Below are positions 29,666-38,891 of a stretch of 64,000 nt of DNA, in pieces. A model generated the notes under the pieces. The model was given only the letters and a program-made list of their open reading frames with translations, was not told the origin of the DNA and made no database searches. The DNA is from Mycobacterium lacus. GTDB taxonomy: Bacteria > Actinomycetota > Actinomycetes > Mycobacteriales > Mycobacteriaceae. Each line of letters opens with the position of its first letter. The first letter of the stretch is position 1. Location: NCBI RefSeq assembly GCF_010731535.1, contig NZ_AP022581.1, positions 2,799,952-2,863,951 on the forward strand. Reading direction: 5' to 3'. Both the position numbers and the translations under genes were made by a program.

Positions 29666-30139
29666 ATGCTGGCCGCAGCCACAGCCTGGGATGGGCTGGC
29701 CGCGGAGTTGGGGTCGGCGGCGGACTCGTTCGGATCGGTGACCTCAGGCCTCAACGGTGGATCGAGTCAGGCGTGGCAAGGTGCAGCGGCGGCCGCAATG
29801 ACCGCGGCGGCGGCTCCGTATACGGGGTGGTTGAACGCGGCCGCTGCGCGCGACGGGGGCAAGCAAACGCGGGCTTCTTGAATTCGGGTGCCGAGGTAGC
29901 GTTGGCTTCTTGAACTCGGGTGCCGGCGGTAACGTAGGCGCCTGGAACTCGGGCACCCGCAGCAACCCGGGGCCCTCGGGCACGGCGCTTACAACGTTGG
30001 CTTCAACAACTCCGGCGCCGGCGCTAACACGGGCTGGTACAACTCGGGCGGCACGGCCGACTCGGGCGTCGGTAACTCCGGCGACAATGACTCGGGCGCT
30101 TTCAACACGAGCGATAACCAATCGGGTGCCTTCAACTAG
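29666..30139 (+). pseudogene. Degraded PPE-MPTR family gene
   Basis: Pieces of a PPE protein lie in three frames. The frame from 29666 reads [20 protein letters not shown] and onward to [12 protein letters not shown], the core of the PPE domain. Then frame 1 gives [11 protein letters not shown], frame 0 gives NSGAGGNVGAWNSGTR and the first frame returns with YNVGFNNSGAGANTGWYNSG to the stop at 30137-30139. The NxGxxNxG pentapeptides are the MPTR signature. The first 40 or so residues (the PPE motif itself), the middle and most repeats are missing. At least three frame changes make it a relic. M. tuberculosis has no PPE gene at this point, from memory. Confidence 0.82.
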
Positions 30140-30175
30140 CATCGGTGAAACATCGCCGCTGGGAGCTTGCTGCTC

Positions 30176-31078
30176 CTAGGGAACCACGAGCTGGCGGGTG
30201 GCTTCCATTTCGCAGGTGGGCGCCGCCATCATGGTGGCCTCGTCACGGGCCAGCGCAACGGTGGCGGCAACCACCGCCGCCACCGCAGCCGCCAGCGTGA
30301 GCAACTGTCCCTGCCCGGCGTGCAGCACCTCATCGAGCACGGTGACCCCCAGCACCGCCGCGATTACCGGCCTGACTACGGTAATCGTCGGCAGGGAGGC
30401 CGTCAGCGCACCCGCGCGCAACGACGACTGCTGAAGCATCAGGCCGATTGGCAGCACCAGGATCCAGGCATACAACTCGGGCGTGCGGATCAATGTGGCG
30501 AAGCCCTTGCCGAGTTCGGCGACGACTCCTTTGGTCAGCACCGTGAAAACCGCCAGCGTCGCCGCCGACGCCGCCGCGAGCAGCACCGCGGAGATCGGAG
30601 CAGACCAGATCCGCGCCCCCAGCACACAGAGCAGCACCGCCGGAACCATCACGCTCGCCACCACGGCCCAGTCCGCCAGCGGCGCCCGGGCGTGGCCAGC
30701 CCTCGGGTCACCGGATATCACGATGACCGCCACCGCGCCGGCCAGCAGTATCGCCCACATCCACTCCTTGGCGGTACACCGGTGATGAGTCAGCCGGGCA
30801 TCGATCGGCAACGCGAACAGCAGCGCCGTGGCCTGCAGCGACTGCACCAACACCACCGAACCCATGGTCAGGGCGACAGCCTGCAAGCTGAAACTGGACA
30901 GGGCGGCCACGCTGCCCAGCCACCACTGGGCGTGGCGGAGTGAGAGGTGGAACAGGGTGAAATGGCCGACGTCGTCGGTGGTAACCTGCTGCGCGGACCG
31001 CTGAAGAATCACATACCCGATGCCGGCCAGCAGCGCGGCACCTAGCGCGAGCACCGTCGCGACCCCCGGGTTGCTCAT
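30176..31078 (-). CDS. EamA/DMT-like multi-spanning membrane protein
   Basis: A 300-residue protein (Rv2729c position, 301 residues there) with about nine to ten hydrophobic segments. The N-terminus is MSNPGVATVLALGAALLAG. Conserved small residues and a repeated five-helix pattern resemble the drug/metabolite transporter superfamily (DUF6 or NIPA-like). Substrate unknown. ATG 31078 was preferred over the frame start at 31147. It converges on the PPE relic. No operon partner is evident. Confidence 0.82.
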   Translation of the reverse strand: MSNPGVATVLALGAALLAGIGYVILQRSAQQVTTDDVGHFTLFHLSLRHAQWWLGSVAALSSFSLQAVALTMGSVVLVQSLQATALLFALPIDARLTHHRCTAKEWMWAILLAGAVAVIVISGDPRAGHARAPLADWAVVASVMVPAVLLCVLGARIWSAPISAVLLAAASAATLAVFTVLTKGVVAELGKGFATLIRTPELYAWILVLPIGLMLQQSSLRAGALTASLPTITVVRPVIAAVLGVTVLDEVLHAGQGQLLTLAAAVAAVVAATVALARDEATMMAAPTCEMEATRQLVVP

Positions 31079-31537
31079 CGGCGACCTCCCACCGGCATCC
31101 ATCCCCCGGCAACTGACCAGAAAACCACGCGTCAAGCAGTTGTTCAATAGTGACGCTTATACGCCGGATAAGCAGCACAATCGGGCTTTCCGCCCGAAAC
31201 GATTGGTGTGCTGCCGGCATGCGGCCTTGCCGCCCATAATCGGTTGCTCATTGCGCTATCCAGAATCGCTTTTCCGGGCGTCGCGGCGGAATTCGCGGCA
31301 AGCAATCGAGGTGGCTCACGACTCTTGTGACGCTGGGGAGGCGGGCCCCGGGCCAATACCGATCAGGGTAGCGACGCGCGGGCCGCCATGCTGCTTGAAT
31401 ACTGTTGTAACAGGTTGGGAGGCCCTGGTGACGGCAGTGGCCCGCACCCGACCGCCCGGCTGTATAGGTGCCGCTTCGCGCGGCAGCTGCGCGGGACATA
31501 GACCGCGCGATGGGTGGCAAAGGTAGGTGACCAGCGC
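31079..31537. other. 459-bp intergenic region between divergent genes
   Basis: No convincing coding sequence is seen. Open frames across it, for example 31020-31526, lack protein-like composition. It must contain promoters for the EamA-like gene and the DUF349 gene. The M. tuberculosis counterpart is annotated as a hypothetical gene (Rv2730) in this place, which I could not support here. Confidence 0.45.
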
Positions 31538-32911
31538 ATGACGCCTGACGAGGCCCGCGGCAACGATGCAGCTGGGCCGGTTTCGGGGCCGGTTTCGGGG
31601 CCGGTTTCGGGGCCGGTTTCGGGGCCGGCGCCCCGCCCGGGCCCGCGTCCGGGCCCCCGGCCAATGCCGCGACCGACCGCCCACCCGGTGGCCCTCCCGC
31701 ACAGCGATCCACACCGGTTCGGACGAGTCGACGACGACGGCACGGTGTGGTTGATCAGCGCGGCCGGCGAGCGCGTCATCGGCTCTTGGCAGGCCGGCGA
31801 TCCCGAGGCCGCCTTTGCCCACTTCGGCAGGCGATTCGACGACCTGAGCACCGAGATCACGCTCATGGAGGAGCGGCTGACCTCGGGGACCGGCGACGCG
31901 CGCAAGATCAAAGCCAATGCGGCAGCGCTGGCCGAGACGTTGCCGACGGCCTGCGTGCTGGGCGACGTCGACGCGCTCGAGCACCGGCTGGCCAGCCTTC
32001 GTGAGCGCGCCGACGCCGCCGCCGCCGAGGACCGCGTACGTCGTGAGGAGCATCGCGCCGCCCAGACCGCCCGCAAGGAGGCGCTGGCCGTCGAGGCCGA
32101 GGAGCTGGCCGCGAATTCGACCCAATGGAAGCTCGCCGGCGACCGGCTGCGGGCGATCCTCGACGAGTGGAAAACGATCAGCGGTCTGGACCGCAAGGTC
32201 GACGACGCGCTGTGGAAGCGCTATTCGGCCGCCCGGGAAACCTTCAACCGGCGGCGGGGCTCCCACTTCGCCGAGCTGGACCGTGAGCGTTCGGGTGTCC
32301 GCCAGTCCAAGGAACGGCTCTGCGAGCGGGCCGAAGAGCTGTCGGATTCGACCGACTGGACCGCGACGAGCGCCGAGTTCCGAAAGCTGCTCACCGAATG
32401 GAAGGCGGCGGGACGAGCGACCAAGGATGTGGATGACGCCCTGTGGCGGCGATTCAAGGCCGCGCAGGACACGTTCTTCACGGCGCGCAATGCCGCGACG
32501 GCCGAGAAGGAAGCGGAGCTGCGGGCCAACGCCACCGCGAAGGAGGCGTTGCTGGCGGACGCGGAAAAGCTTGACACCAGCAACTACGACGCCGCCAGGA
32601 CGGCGCTGCGATCGATCGTGGAGAAGTGGGACGCGATCGGCAGGGTGCCACGGGAACGGGCCGCCGAGTTGGAGCGGCGGCTGCGCGCGATCGAGAAGAA
32701 GGTGCGTGACGCCGGCGAATCGGATTGGTCCGATCCGCAGGCGCAGGCCCGTGCCGAACAGTTCCGCGCCCGGGCCGAGCAATTCGAACAGCAGGCCCAC
32801 AAGGCTGAGGCCGCCGGCCGCACCAGAGAGGCCGAAGAGGCGAAGGCGAACGCCGAGCAGTGGCGGCAGTGGGCCGAGGCGGCCGCCGAGGCGTTGTCCC
32901 GCAGGCCCTAG
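31538..32911 (+). CDS. DUF349 domain protein
   Basis: A 457-residue protein (Rv2731 position, about 450 residues). The N-terminal 45 residues are low complexity: four GPVS units encoded by a 12-bp tandem repeat, then Pro/Arg-rich [14 protein letters not shown]. The rest is highly charged and helical, with DUF349 repeats such as [22 protein letters not shown] and [21 protein letters not shown]. The C-terminal 60 residues form a probable coiled coil. DUF349 proteins include stress and ribosome-associated factors; the function here is unknown. ATG 31538 follows AAGGTAGG at 31520-31527. The last 4 bp overlap the stop of the convergent gene. Confidence 0.88.
   Translation: MTPDEARGNDAAGPVSGPVSGPVSGPVSGPAPRPGPRPGPRPMPRPTAHPVALPHSDPHRFGRVDDDGTVWLISAAGERVIGSWQAGDPEAAFAHFGRRFDDLSTEITLMEERLTSGTGDARKIKANAAALAETLPTACVLGDVDALEHRLASLRERADAAAAEDRVRREEHRAAQTARKEALAVEAEELAANSTQWKLAGDRLRAILDEWKTISGLDRKVDDALWKRYSAARETFNRRRGSHFAELDRERSGVRQSKERLCERAEELSDSTDWTATSAEFRKLLTEWKAAGRATKDVDDALWRRFKAAQDTFFTARNAATAEKEAELRANATAKEALLADAEKLDTSNYDAARTALRSIVEKWDAIGRVPRERAAELERRLRAIEKKVRDAGESDWSDPQAQARAEQFRARAEQFEQQAHKAEAAGRTREAEEAKANAEQWRQWAEAAAEALSRRP
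31573..31628 (+). repeat. 12-bp tandem repeat encoding Gly-Pro-Val-Ser
   Basis: The unit GGGGCCGGTTTC is present four times (the first with T for G) plus a partial copy, all in frame inside the DUF349 gene. Copy number changes would add or remove four residues without a frameshift, so this is a candidate variable repeat. Confidence 0.85.
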
Positions 32912-33534
32912 CGGTCCTCGTGATCCGAGTGGTCGCCGCCCTGGCTCGGGGCCGTCCCCTCATCGGGTTCTTCCAGAGTTTCCAGCAACGTCCCGGGCTG
33001 CTGTTGCGCGACGACTCGGCGGCGCTGTTCCTCGGCCGCGAGTTGCACGATGGTGCGGGTCCACACCACCCGGGCCCAGTGAAAGGTCAACACGATCACG
33101 GTGATCCACGCCACCACGAGCCCGAGGCCCGGGCCGGGATGTCCCGCGGCCACAGTCTGCCGCGACCAGACGGCCAACAGCCCGGTGGCACTGGCCGTCG
33201 CCGAACCAACCAGCGCTGTCCAGGCCAGCGCCCAGCGCCGGGTCATCAACGCCAGCATCGAGAAACCGACACCGAATACCAGCGCCAACCACGCGAACAC
33301 GCGCGAGGGCAGCGCCACCGCCGCCGCCGCGGCACCGTGGGTGCCGAACAGCGCATCCCATCCCCGCACGTGGCCGGTGTGCGGCAGGATAAACGACCCC
33401 AGCAGCACGAACACCAAGATCGCGACAACGAAACCCCTTACACCTGGGTCGATTTCACGCGCGACGCGGCGCTCTGCCGCCTCGATTTCAGTCCGGTAGG
33501 CGTCGAAATCCTCAGCGCCGTGTCCGCGGCTCAT
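32908..33534 (-). CDS. Membrane protein with four hydrophobic segments
   Basis: A 208-residue protein (Rv2732c position). Segments lie at about 33-52, 75-97, 100-125 and 137-160, with an acidic hydrophilic C-terminus ([20 protein letters not shown]). The ATG at 33534 overlaps the miaB stop in an ATGA arrangement, so translation is coupled to miaB. The 3' end overlaps the convergent DUF349 gene by 4 bp. No family function is known to me. Confidence 0.85.
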   Translation of the reverse strand: MSRGHGAEDFDAYRTEIEAAERRVAREIDPGVRGFVVAILVFVLLGSFILPHTGHVRGWDALFGTHGAAAAAVALPSRVFAWLALVFGVGFSMLALMTRRWALAWTALVGSATASATGLLAVWSRQTVAAGHPGPGLGLVVAWITVIVLTFHWARVVWTRTIVQLAAEEQRRRVVAQQQPGTLLETLEEPDEGTAPSQGGDHSDHEDR

Positions 33535-35072
33535 CGGGCACATCCGAGGGGTTCGACGGGTTTGAGGGGGGCGACGGGCTGTCCTATGCCGGGCATGCCG
33601 AGGCCGACGCCGCGTGGGCGCTGCCCGGCCGCGTGCGCGTCGCCGGCGCGGGTGCGACGGTGGGTCAGCACGCCGGCGTCGGCGATGAGGTGATGCGGCG
33701 CGGCATCGGTGATCGCCACGGTGACGAAGTCGCCGGGACGCACCTGTTGGTCGCTTGCCGCGAAATGAACCAGCCGACCGTCGCGTGCCCGCCCGCTCAT
33801 GCGCGCCGTGCGGGCGTCTTTGCGCCCTTCGCCGGTGGCGACGAGCAGTTCGACGGTCTTTCCGATCAACGCGCGATTCTGCTCCAGCGAGATCTGCTCC
33901 TGCAGCTCGACCAGCCTCTCATACCGTTCCTGCACAACGGCTTTCGGCAGCTGATCACCGAGTTCGGCGGCCGGTGTTCCGGGCCGCTTGGAGTACTGGA
34001 AGGTGAACGCGGCCGCGAACCGGGCCCGTCGCACCACGTCCAGGGTGGCGGCGAAGTCGTCCTCGGTCTCACCCGGGAAGCCCACGATCAGGTCGGTGGT
34101 GACGGCAGCGTGCGGCATGACCGCCCGCACCCGCTCGACGATGCCGAGATAGCGCTCGGCGCGATAGGACCGACGCATCGCACGCAGGATCCGGTCGGAT
34201 CCGGACTGCAGCGGCATGTGCAGGGCGGGGCACACGTTCGGCGTCTGTGCCATCGCCTCGATGACGTCGTCGGTGAACTCCGCCGGATGCGGGGAGGTGA
34301 ATCGGACCCGCTGCAGCCCGTCGATGCGTCCGCACGCCCGCAACAGCTCGGCGAAGGCGCCCCGGTTGCGGGGTAATGCGGGGTCGGCGAAATTGACTCC
34401 ATAGGAGTTGACGTTTTGGCCCAGCAGGGTGACTTCGAGCACGCCGTCGTCCACCAGCGATCGCACCTCGGCGAGGATGTCGGCCGGGCTGCGGTCGACT
34501 TCCTTGCCACGCAGCGACGGGACAATGCAGAAGGTACAGCTGTTATTGCATCCAACTGAGATGGAAACCCAAGCGGCGTAAGCGGATTCGCGTGCGCTCG
34601 GTAGCGCCGAGGGAAACTGTTGCAGCGCCTCGGCGATTTCCACCTGAGCGACCTTGTTGTGCCGGGCCCGATCGAGCAACGTGGGCAGCGACCCGATGTT
34701 GTGAGTGCCAAATACCACGTCCACCCACGGCGCCCTGCGCAGCAACGCGTCTCGGTCCTTCTGCGCCAGGCAACCGCCGACCGCGATCTGCATGTCGGGA
34801 TTCGTGCGCTTGCGGGAGGCCAGGTGGCTGAGGTTGCCGTACAACTTGTTGTCGGCGTTCTCTCGCACGGCACACGTATTGAAGACCACCACGTCGGCGT
34901 CAGCGCCGTCGGCCGCGCGCCGGTAACCAGCCGCTTCGAGCAGGCCGGCCAGCCGCTCGGAATCGTGGACGTTCATCTGACAGCCGTAGGTGCGGACCTG
35001 ATAGGTGCGCGCCGACCGCGATACCGGCGCAGCCTGGCCGTCTCGCGCAACCATCGACGTCACGGGGGCCAT
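33531..35072 (-). CDS. miaB: tRNA-2-methylthio-N6-dimethylallyladenosine synthase MiaB
   Basis: A 513-residue radical SAM methylthiotransferase. The N-terminal UPF0004 domain supplies three cluster cysteines (Cys31 in YGCQMN, Cys67 in NTCAVRE, and one in GGCLAQ near 101). The radical SAM motif is GCNNSCTFC near 174-182. A TRAM domain with [22 protein letters not shown] lies near 425-446. It thiomethylates A37 after MiaA. ATG 35072 is used; GTG 35063 and ATG 35054 are alternatives. The frame is open for another 168 codons upstream but that part is antisense-like shadow of recX. Confidence 0.93.
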   Translation of the reverse strand: MAPVTSMVARDGQAAPVSRSARTYQVRTYGCQMNVHDSERLAGLLEAAGYRRAADGADADVVVFNTCAVRENADNKLYGNLSHLASRKRTNPDMQIAVGGCLAQKDRDALLRRAPWVDVVFGTHNIGSLPTLLDRARHNKVAQVEIAEALQQFPSALPSARESAYAAWVSISVGCNNSCTFCIVPSLRGKEVDRSPADILAEVRSLVDDGVLEVTLLGQNVNSYGVNFADPALPRNRGAFAELLRACGRIDGLQRVRFTSPHPAEFTDDVIEAMAQTPNVCPALHMPLQSGSDRILRAMRRSYRAERYLGIVERVRAVMPHAAVTTDLIVGFPGETEDDFAATLDVVRRARFAAAFTFQYSKRPGTPAAELGDQLPKAVVQERYERLVELQEQISLEQNRALIGKTVELLVATGEGRKDARTARMSGRARDGRLVHFAASDQQVRPGDFVTVAITDAAPHHLIADAGVLTHRRTRAGDAHAAGQRPRGVGLGMPGIGQPVAPLKPVEPLGCAR

Positions 35073-35119
35073 CGTACGGCGATTGACCGTGTCGGGCCGA
35101 GCCGGCCGAGTCGAGCCAG

Positions 35120-35641
35120 CTAGACGCGCCGCCGCTCCCGTTCGGCGGCCAGTTCGGCGATGACCACCTCGCACGCCACGGTCTGGCTGTAGCCACGGCG
35201 GGCCAGCATCGCCACCAGCCTGCGGCTCACCCGCGCATCGTCCTCGCTCAGCACCTCTCGCCGCAGCCTGGCGCGTACCAGCTGCTCGGCCCGGGCCCGC
35301 TCGGCACCGGCATCCATCCCGCCCAGCACCGCGGTGATCACGTCGTTGTCGACGCCTTTGGTATGCAGCTCGGCGGCCAACGCGCGCTTGCTCTTGCCCG
35401 CGTTCGCCCGCCGGGATTGCACCCACTGTTCGGCGAAGTCGGTGTCGTCCACCAGGCCGACGACGGTCAGCCGATCCAATACCCGGTTGCTGATGTCGTC
35501 GGGGTATCCGCGTTTGGCCAACTGACCGAACAACTCGGCTCGGGTGCGTGATCGCGCGGTGAGCAGGCGCAGGCACAACGCCCGCGCCTGCTCTTCGCGC
35601 GATGGCTCAGAAATCGACGGGGGCGGGCAGGACGCTGTCAT
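35120..35641 (-). CDS. recX: Regulatory protein RecX
   Basis: A 173-residue three-helix-repeat protein that inhibits RecA filaments. Conserved parts are [21 protein letters not shown] near residues 21-41, [16 protein letters not shown] near 62-77 and [19 protein letters not shown] near 141-159. Its start lies 35 bp inside the 3' end of recA, so it is translationally coupled to it, as in other mycobacteria. It is expected to share the recA DNA-damage promoters. Confidence 0.93.
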   Translation of the reverse strand: MTASCPPPSISEPSREEQARALCLRLLTARSRTRAELFGQLAKRGYPDDISNRVLDRLTVVGLVDDTDFAEQWVQSRRANAGKSKRALAAELHTKGVDNDVITAVLGGMDAGAERARAEQLVRARLRREVLSEDDARVSRRLVAMLARRGYSQTVACEVVIAELAAERERRRV

Positions 35642-37739
35642 CGGTCACCACTGCACCAATGCCGAGCTTTTCCTTGATCTTCTTCTCGATCTCGTTGGCC
35701 ACGTCGGCGTTCCCCAGCAGGAAATTGCGGGCATTCTCCTTGCCCTGGCCCAGCTGCTCGCCCTCGTAGGTGAACCAGGCACCGGACTTGCGGATGAAGC
35801 CCTGATCCACGCCCATGTCGATCAGCGAACCCTCCCTACTGATGCCCCTGCCGTAGAGGATGTCGAACTCGGCCTGCTTGAACGGCGGCGACACCTTGTT
35901 CTTGACGACCTTGACCCGGGTGCGGTTGCCCACCGCCTCGGTGCCGTCTTTGAGCGTCTCGATCCGCCGCACGTCCAGGCGCACCGACGCGTAGAACTTC
36001 AAAGCCTTTCCACCCGTTGTCGTCTCGGGCGAGTTATGCACCATCACCCCGTCGACGAAGTAATTGTGGTTGCCTTCCACCTCGATATCGAACCGGTTCA
36101 TCGAGCGAGTGTGTGGTTTGACATGCACATCAAGAACGCGGGCCGGCACCAGCTGTTGCGTGGGTTCGACGAACTGTGGCGTGACCGCCCCTTGATCGCG
36201 GAACCGCGGCAACAGCTTGTACTCCATGGACGGAGCCATGTACGTCGCGACCAGTTCCTGGAACTTCGCCGTGGCCGCGGTGGAGAACACCAGCACCGCC
36301 TTACCGGCTGAACCAGCCTGTCGCAAGCGCACATCCAAGCCATGTGTGTCACGCAGATAATCGCGCAGGCGGACGCGTGTGCCTTCGGTCATGGCCTCGA
36401 CGCAGATTTCAATGCGCCCGCTGCCACCAGTGGTACGCTCCTGCAATCCCTTGGAACGCATGGTGAATGAGCCGTCGTCCATGTACCAAATGGCCAGGGC
36501 TAATGGCGTCAACGCCTTGAGATACTCCTCGGAGAAGAACTTCTTGCCGTCTCCGAGATAGACCGCGCGCTGGAGTTCGGCGAGCTCTGGAAGTGGGGTG
36601 AAGTCGACGAAGTTCGCGCCCTTAGTGTCCTCCCGGACCGTATGCCGAATGTTGCCCATTAGCGCGATCTTCCACCGCAGGTACTCCGCCTGCTTGGCGC
36701 CGTGTCCTAGCCGGAAGCGGACTCCGTTGCGATCACGTCGACTAGACGAGAGGTTCCCGTCACCCATCAGCGATCCCAGCACCACCTGGAACTGCTGATC
36801 GCCGAGCAAACGGGGTTCGGTGGCCAGTACACGGTCACCTGCAATCAGATCACCAGCTTCGGTCCAGCCGCCCGGTGTGCGAATGAGGTGGTTGGGCGTC
36901 GCTGCGAACTGCGACTTACCATTGCCACCGGACTTCTCGACGGTGAACTGAAGGAACTGTTCGGCTGGCCCGTTGTTGAACCAGTTCACCACCTTGCGAG
37001 GCACGATCCGGTCGGTGGCCGGGTCGTAGGACAGCACCTCGACATCCATCTTGTTGTTGACGATCTTGCCGATCTTTTCGGTGGTGCCGTCAGCAAGCGT
37101 CACTCGGGTCGAATAGTTCATGCAGCCGAACATGACGCCGATCTTGTCGCGGAGCTGGTTGATGAAGATCGCCGTGGTTCCCGAATTATTCAGCGCGCCA
37201 GTCATTTTCCGCAGGGCTTGGCTCATCAGCCGGGCTTGCAGGCCGACATGGCTGTCCCCCATCTCGCCTTCGAGCTCCGCGCGCGGCACCAGCGCCGCCA
37301 CCGAGTCGATGACAATGATGTCGAGCGCGCCGGAGCGGATCAGCATGTCGGCGATCTCGAGTGCCTGCTCCCCGGTGTCCGGCTGACTGACCAGCAAGGA
37401 ATCGGTGTCGACGCCGAGCTTCTTGGCGTACTCCGGATCCAGCGCGTGCTCGGCGTCGATGAACGCCGCGACACCCCCGGCGGCCTGGGCGTTGGCCACC
37501 GCGTGCAGCGCCACGGTGGTCTTACCCGAGGACTCCGGGCCGTATATCTCCACGATCCGGCCACGCGGCAGGCCGCCGATGCCCAGGGCCACGTCCAGCG
37601 CGATGGACCCGGTCGGAATGACCGAGATCGGCTGACGCACCTCGTCGCCGAGGCGCATCACCGATCCTTTGCCGTAACTCTTCTCGATCTGGGCCATCGC
37701 CAGTTCGAGAGCCTTCTCACGGTCGGGGGCTTGCGTCAT
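35607..37739 (-). CDS. recA: Recombinase RecA precursor containing an intein
   Basis: A 710-residue precursor. Extein residues 1-205 and 570-710 join to a 346-residue RecA. Walker [10 protein letters not shown] starts at 67, [17 protein letters not shown] lies at 143-159 and loop L2 starts right after the intein ([13 protein letters not shown]). The C-terminus is acidic. RecA catalyses strand exchange and triggers LexA cleavage. Residues 206-569 are a protein-splicing intein inserted between Gly205 of MFG and Ser570. Functional RecA requires splicing. ATG 37739 begins [11 protein letters not shown] LexA box and a PafBC-type promoter lie upstream, and recX overlaps the 3' end. Confidence 0.96.
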   Translation of the reverse strand: MTQAPDREKALELAMAQIEKSYGKGSVMRLGDEVRQPISVIPTGSIALDVALGIGGLPRGRIVEIYGPESSGKTTVALHAVANAQAAGGVAAFIDAEHALDPEYAKKLGVDTDSLLVSQPDTGEQALEIADMLIRSGALDIIVIDSVAALVPRAELEGEMGDSHVGLQARLMSQALRKMTGALNNSGTTAIFINQLRDKIGVMFGCMNYSTRVTLADGTTEKIGKIVNNKMDVEVLSYDPATDRIVPRKVVNWFNNGPAEQFLQFTVEKSGGNGKSQFAATPNHLIRTPGGWTEAGDLIAGDRVLATEPRLLGDQQFQVVLGSLMGDGNLSSSRRDRNGVRFRLGHGAKQAEYLRWKIALMGNIRHTVREDTKGANFVDFTPLPELAELQRAVYLGDGKKFFSEEYLKALTPLALAIWYMDDGSFTMRSKGLQERTTGGSGRIEICVEAMTEGTRVRLRDYLRDTHGLDVRLRQAGSAGKAVLVFSTAATAKFQELVATYMAPSMEYKLLPRFRDQGAVTPQFVEPTQQLVPARVLDVHVKPHTRSMNRFDIEVEGNHNYFVDGVMVHNSPETTTGGKALKFYASVRLDVRRIETLKDGTEAVGNRTRVKVVKNKVSPPFKQAEFDILYGRGISREGSLIDMGVDQGFIRKSGAWFTYEGEQLGQGKENARNFLLGNADVANEIEKKIKEKLGIGAVVTDDSVLPAPVDF
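36033..37124 (-). other. RecA-b-type intein with LAGLIDADG endonuclease domain (364 aa)
   Basis: The intein starts with Cys1 ([13 protein letters not shown]), has a block B motif (ATPNHLIRT) at about 75-83 and ends VMVHN, with Ser as the first C-extein residue. These are all residues needed for splicing. Two dodecapeptide motifs, [10 protein letters not shown] at 116-125 and [11 protein letters not shown] at 210-220, keep the acidic residues of a LAGLIDADG homing endonuclease. The insertion site MFG/S matches M. leprae and a group of slow growers (RecA-b), not the downstream M. tuberculosis site. Codon use appears less GC-extreme than in the extein. Confidence 0.92.
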
Positions 37740-37792
37740 GGTGCCTCTCCTGTAGTCGGTGTTCGATGACCGGTATCGGTCGGTTGGCCGTG

Positions 37793-37815
37793 ACACTAGA
37801 GAGAGCCACCGACAA
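37793..37815 (-). promoter_or_regulatory. PafBC (RecA-NDp) promoter of recA
   Basis: On the recA strand, TTGTCGGTG (37815-37807) is followed after exactly 8 bp by TAGTGT (37798-37793). This fits the tTGTCRgtg-N8-TAnnnT pattern of the LexA-independent DNA-damage promoter activated by PafBC in mycobacteria. It lies about 55 bp before the start codon. Confidence 0.85.
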
Positions 37816-37844
37816 ATCCAGTCTCCGAATGATCACCACAGTAG

Positions 37845-37860
37845 CCGAACATCTGTTCGA
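37845..37860 (-). promoter_or_regulatory. LexA box upstream of recA
   Basis: On the recA strand the 16-mer reads TCGAACAGATGTTCGG, one base from the palindromic consensus and nearly the same as the known M. tuberculosis recA box. It lies about 105 bp upstream of the start, next to the PafBC-type promoter, so recA has both LexA-dependent and LexA-independent control. Confidence 0.88.
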
Positions 37861-37919
37861 TTCAAGTTCGACACGCCGGGTGTGGCAATATCGGCTATCT
37901 TGAATCGAGCCAAGAACAC

Positions 37920-38567
37920 ATGAATATCTCCGTGGAGCTGTCCGAAATTTCCTCCTATGGAGGGTTTTTCGCGCTCACCGTGGGTGGCGACGCGGCGGGT
38001 TGGCATCCGGTCGCCCGGTCGTACGCCGACGGTTTCGCGGATCTGATCGACGTCACCGTCGCGCGATATCGCACTACCGAGCCGCGGATCGGTGCCTCCT
38101 TGGTGCACCTCGGCCATGCCGCCCGGCTGTGGTCACCCGTTCTGGCCTGCGTCCTGGGCCACGGCGCCGTTCCCGACCTGACTGAACTGCAGCGTGCCGA
38201 TGACGGAGCTCAGCTACGGCTGCCCGAGCCCGTCGGAAACCCCGCCCCGCCTTCCCCCGAGCTCTTGTATCGCATAGTCGTGCAGGACCACATGGAACCG
38301 CTCGCGGCGGGCCTGCGCGTCAAGTTGGCACCCAGGCTGCTGTCCGGCAACGTCGCGTCCGCCCTCGTCGGCGCGTCGCGGGCGTTGCTATCGGTGCGGC
38401 CCGACCTACGCGGGCCGATCGTCCAGACCACCAACGACCTCCTGGACATCGGCAAGCTGGCCGGATCCGGCGTGATCACCAGCCCGGATCTGGACTTCAG
38501 GCGCCGCAGCTGCTGCCTGTACTACCGCCTGCCCGACGGGGGCAAATGCGGCGATTGTCCGCTCTAG
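37920..38567 (+). CDS. FhuF-like ferric iron reductase family protein (2Fe-2S)
   Basis: A 215-residue protein ending with a C-C-x10-C-x2-C motif: Cys198, Cys199, Cys210 and Cys213 (RRRSCCLYYRLPDGGKCGDC). This is the unusual 2Fe-2S site of FhuF-type siderophore-iron reductases. The rest has the helical FhuF-like layout with VHLGHAARLWSPVLACVLGH near 61-80. It starts 181 bp from recA, divergently, and its leader contains the recA LexA box, so it might respond to DNA damage too. In M. tuberculosis only a 54-residue Cys-rich fragment (Rv2737A, from memory) is annotated here; this looks like the full-length ancestor. Possible role: reductive iron release from mycobactin. Confidence 0.83.
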   Translation: MNISVELSEISSYGGFFALTVGGDAAGWHPVARSYADGFADLIDVTVARYRTTEPRIGASLVHLGHAARLWSPVLACVLGHGAVPDLTELQRADDGAQLRLPEPVGNPAPPSPELLYRIVVQDHMEPLAAGLRVKLAPRLLSGNVASALVGASRALLSVRPDLRGPIVQTTNDLLDIGKLAGSGVITSPDLDFRRRSCCLYYRLPDGGKCGDCPL

Positions 38568-38674
38568 CCGGGCCGAGTCTGCGCAGACGGCGTCGAGTCC
38601 GCGGTGACGGCGCGATTTTCCAGCCGACCCAGACCCGGTACGCAGAGTCGATGCCACGCATGGCCGAACCAGCA

Positions 38675-38881
38675 TCACCACTGCTCGCGCGGGACGTCGA
38701 AGTCGGCGCACAACGCCCGCCACACGTCGCGGGGTTCGACACCGTCCTCGATCGCCTGGGCGGCGGTACGGCCGTCGAAACCGGTCAGCACGTGGTCAAC
38801 CAGCACCGATGCGCCATAAGCCGTGCCGAATCGCAGGATCACCCGCTCGTTGAACTCCGTCAGCCGCACGCCAGCCAACAT
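38675..38881 (-). CDS. DUF3046 family small protein
   Basis: A 68-residue protein, the length of Rv2738c, containing VRLTEFNERVILRFGTAYG and the C-terminal phrase EPRDVWRALCADFDVPREQW. These are typical of DUF3046, a family often found next to recA/recX in actinobacteria. ATG 38881 is used; GTG 38869 (starting VRLTEF) is an alternative. Function unknown. It lies directly downstream of the glycosyltransferase gene, 10 bp after its stop, so co-transcription is likely. Confidence 0.85.
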   Translation of the reverse strand: MLAGVRLTEFNERVILRFGTAYGASVLVDHVLTGFDGRTAAQAIEDGVEPRDVWRALCADFDVPREQW

Positions 38882-38891
38882 ACCCAGGCGA

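Noticed and set aside
30167..30943. 258-residue plus-strand ORF opposite the EamA-like gene
   Set aside because: Gln/His/Arg-rich antisense frame over a clear multi-spanning membrane protein.
31020..31526. 168-residue ORF in the intergenic region before the DUF349 gene
   Set aside because: No protein-like pattern, overlaps the start of the EamA-like gene on the other strand, and no ribosome-binding site.
35073..35576. 168-codon N-terminal extension of miaB
   Set aside because: The extension is Arg/Gly-rich, overlaps recX in another frame and has no counterpart in MiaB proteins.
37000..37124. M. tuberculosis complex identity suggested by the gene order
   Set aside because: The intein is at the MFG/S site and is unrelated in sequence to the M. 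tuberculosis RecA intein, and the FhuF-like gene and dehydrogenase pair are not expected there.
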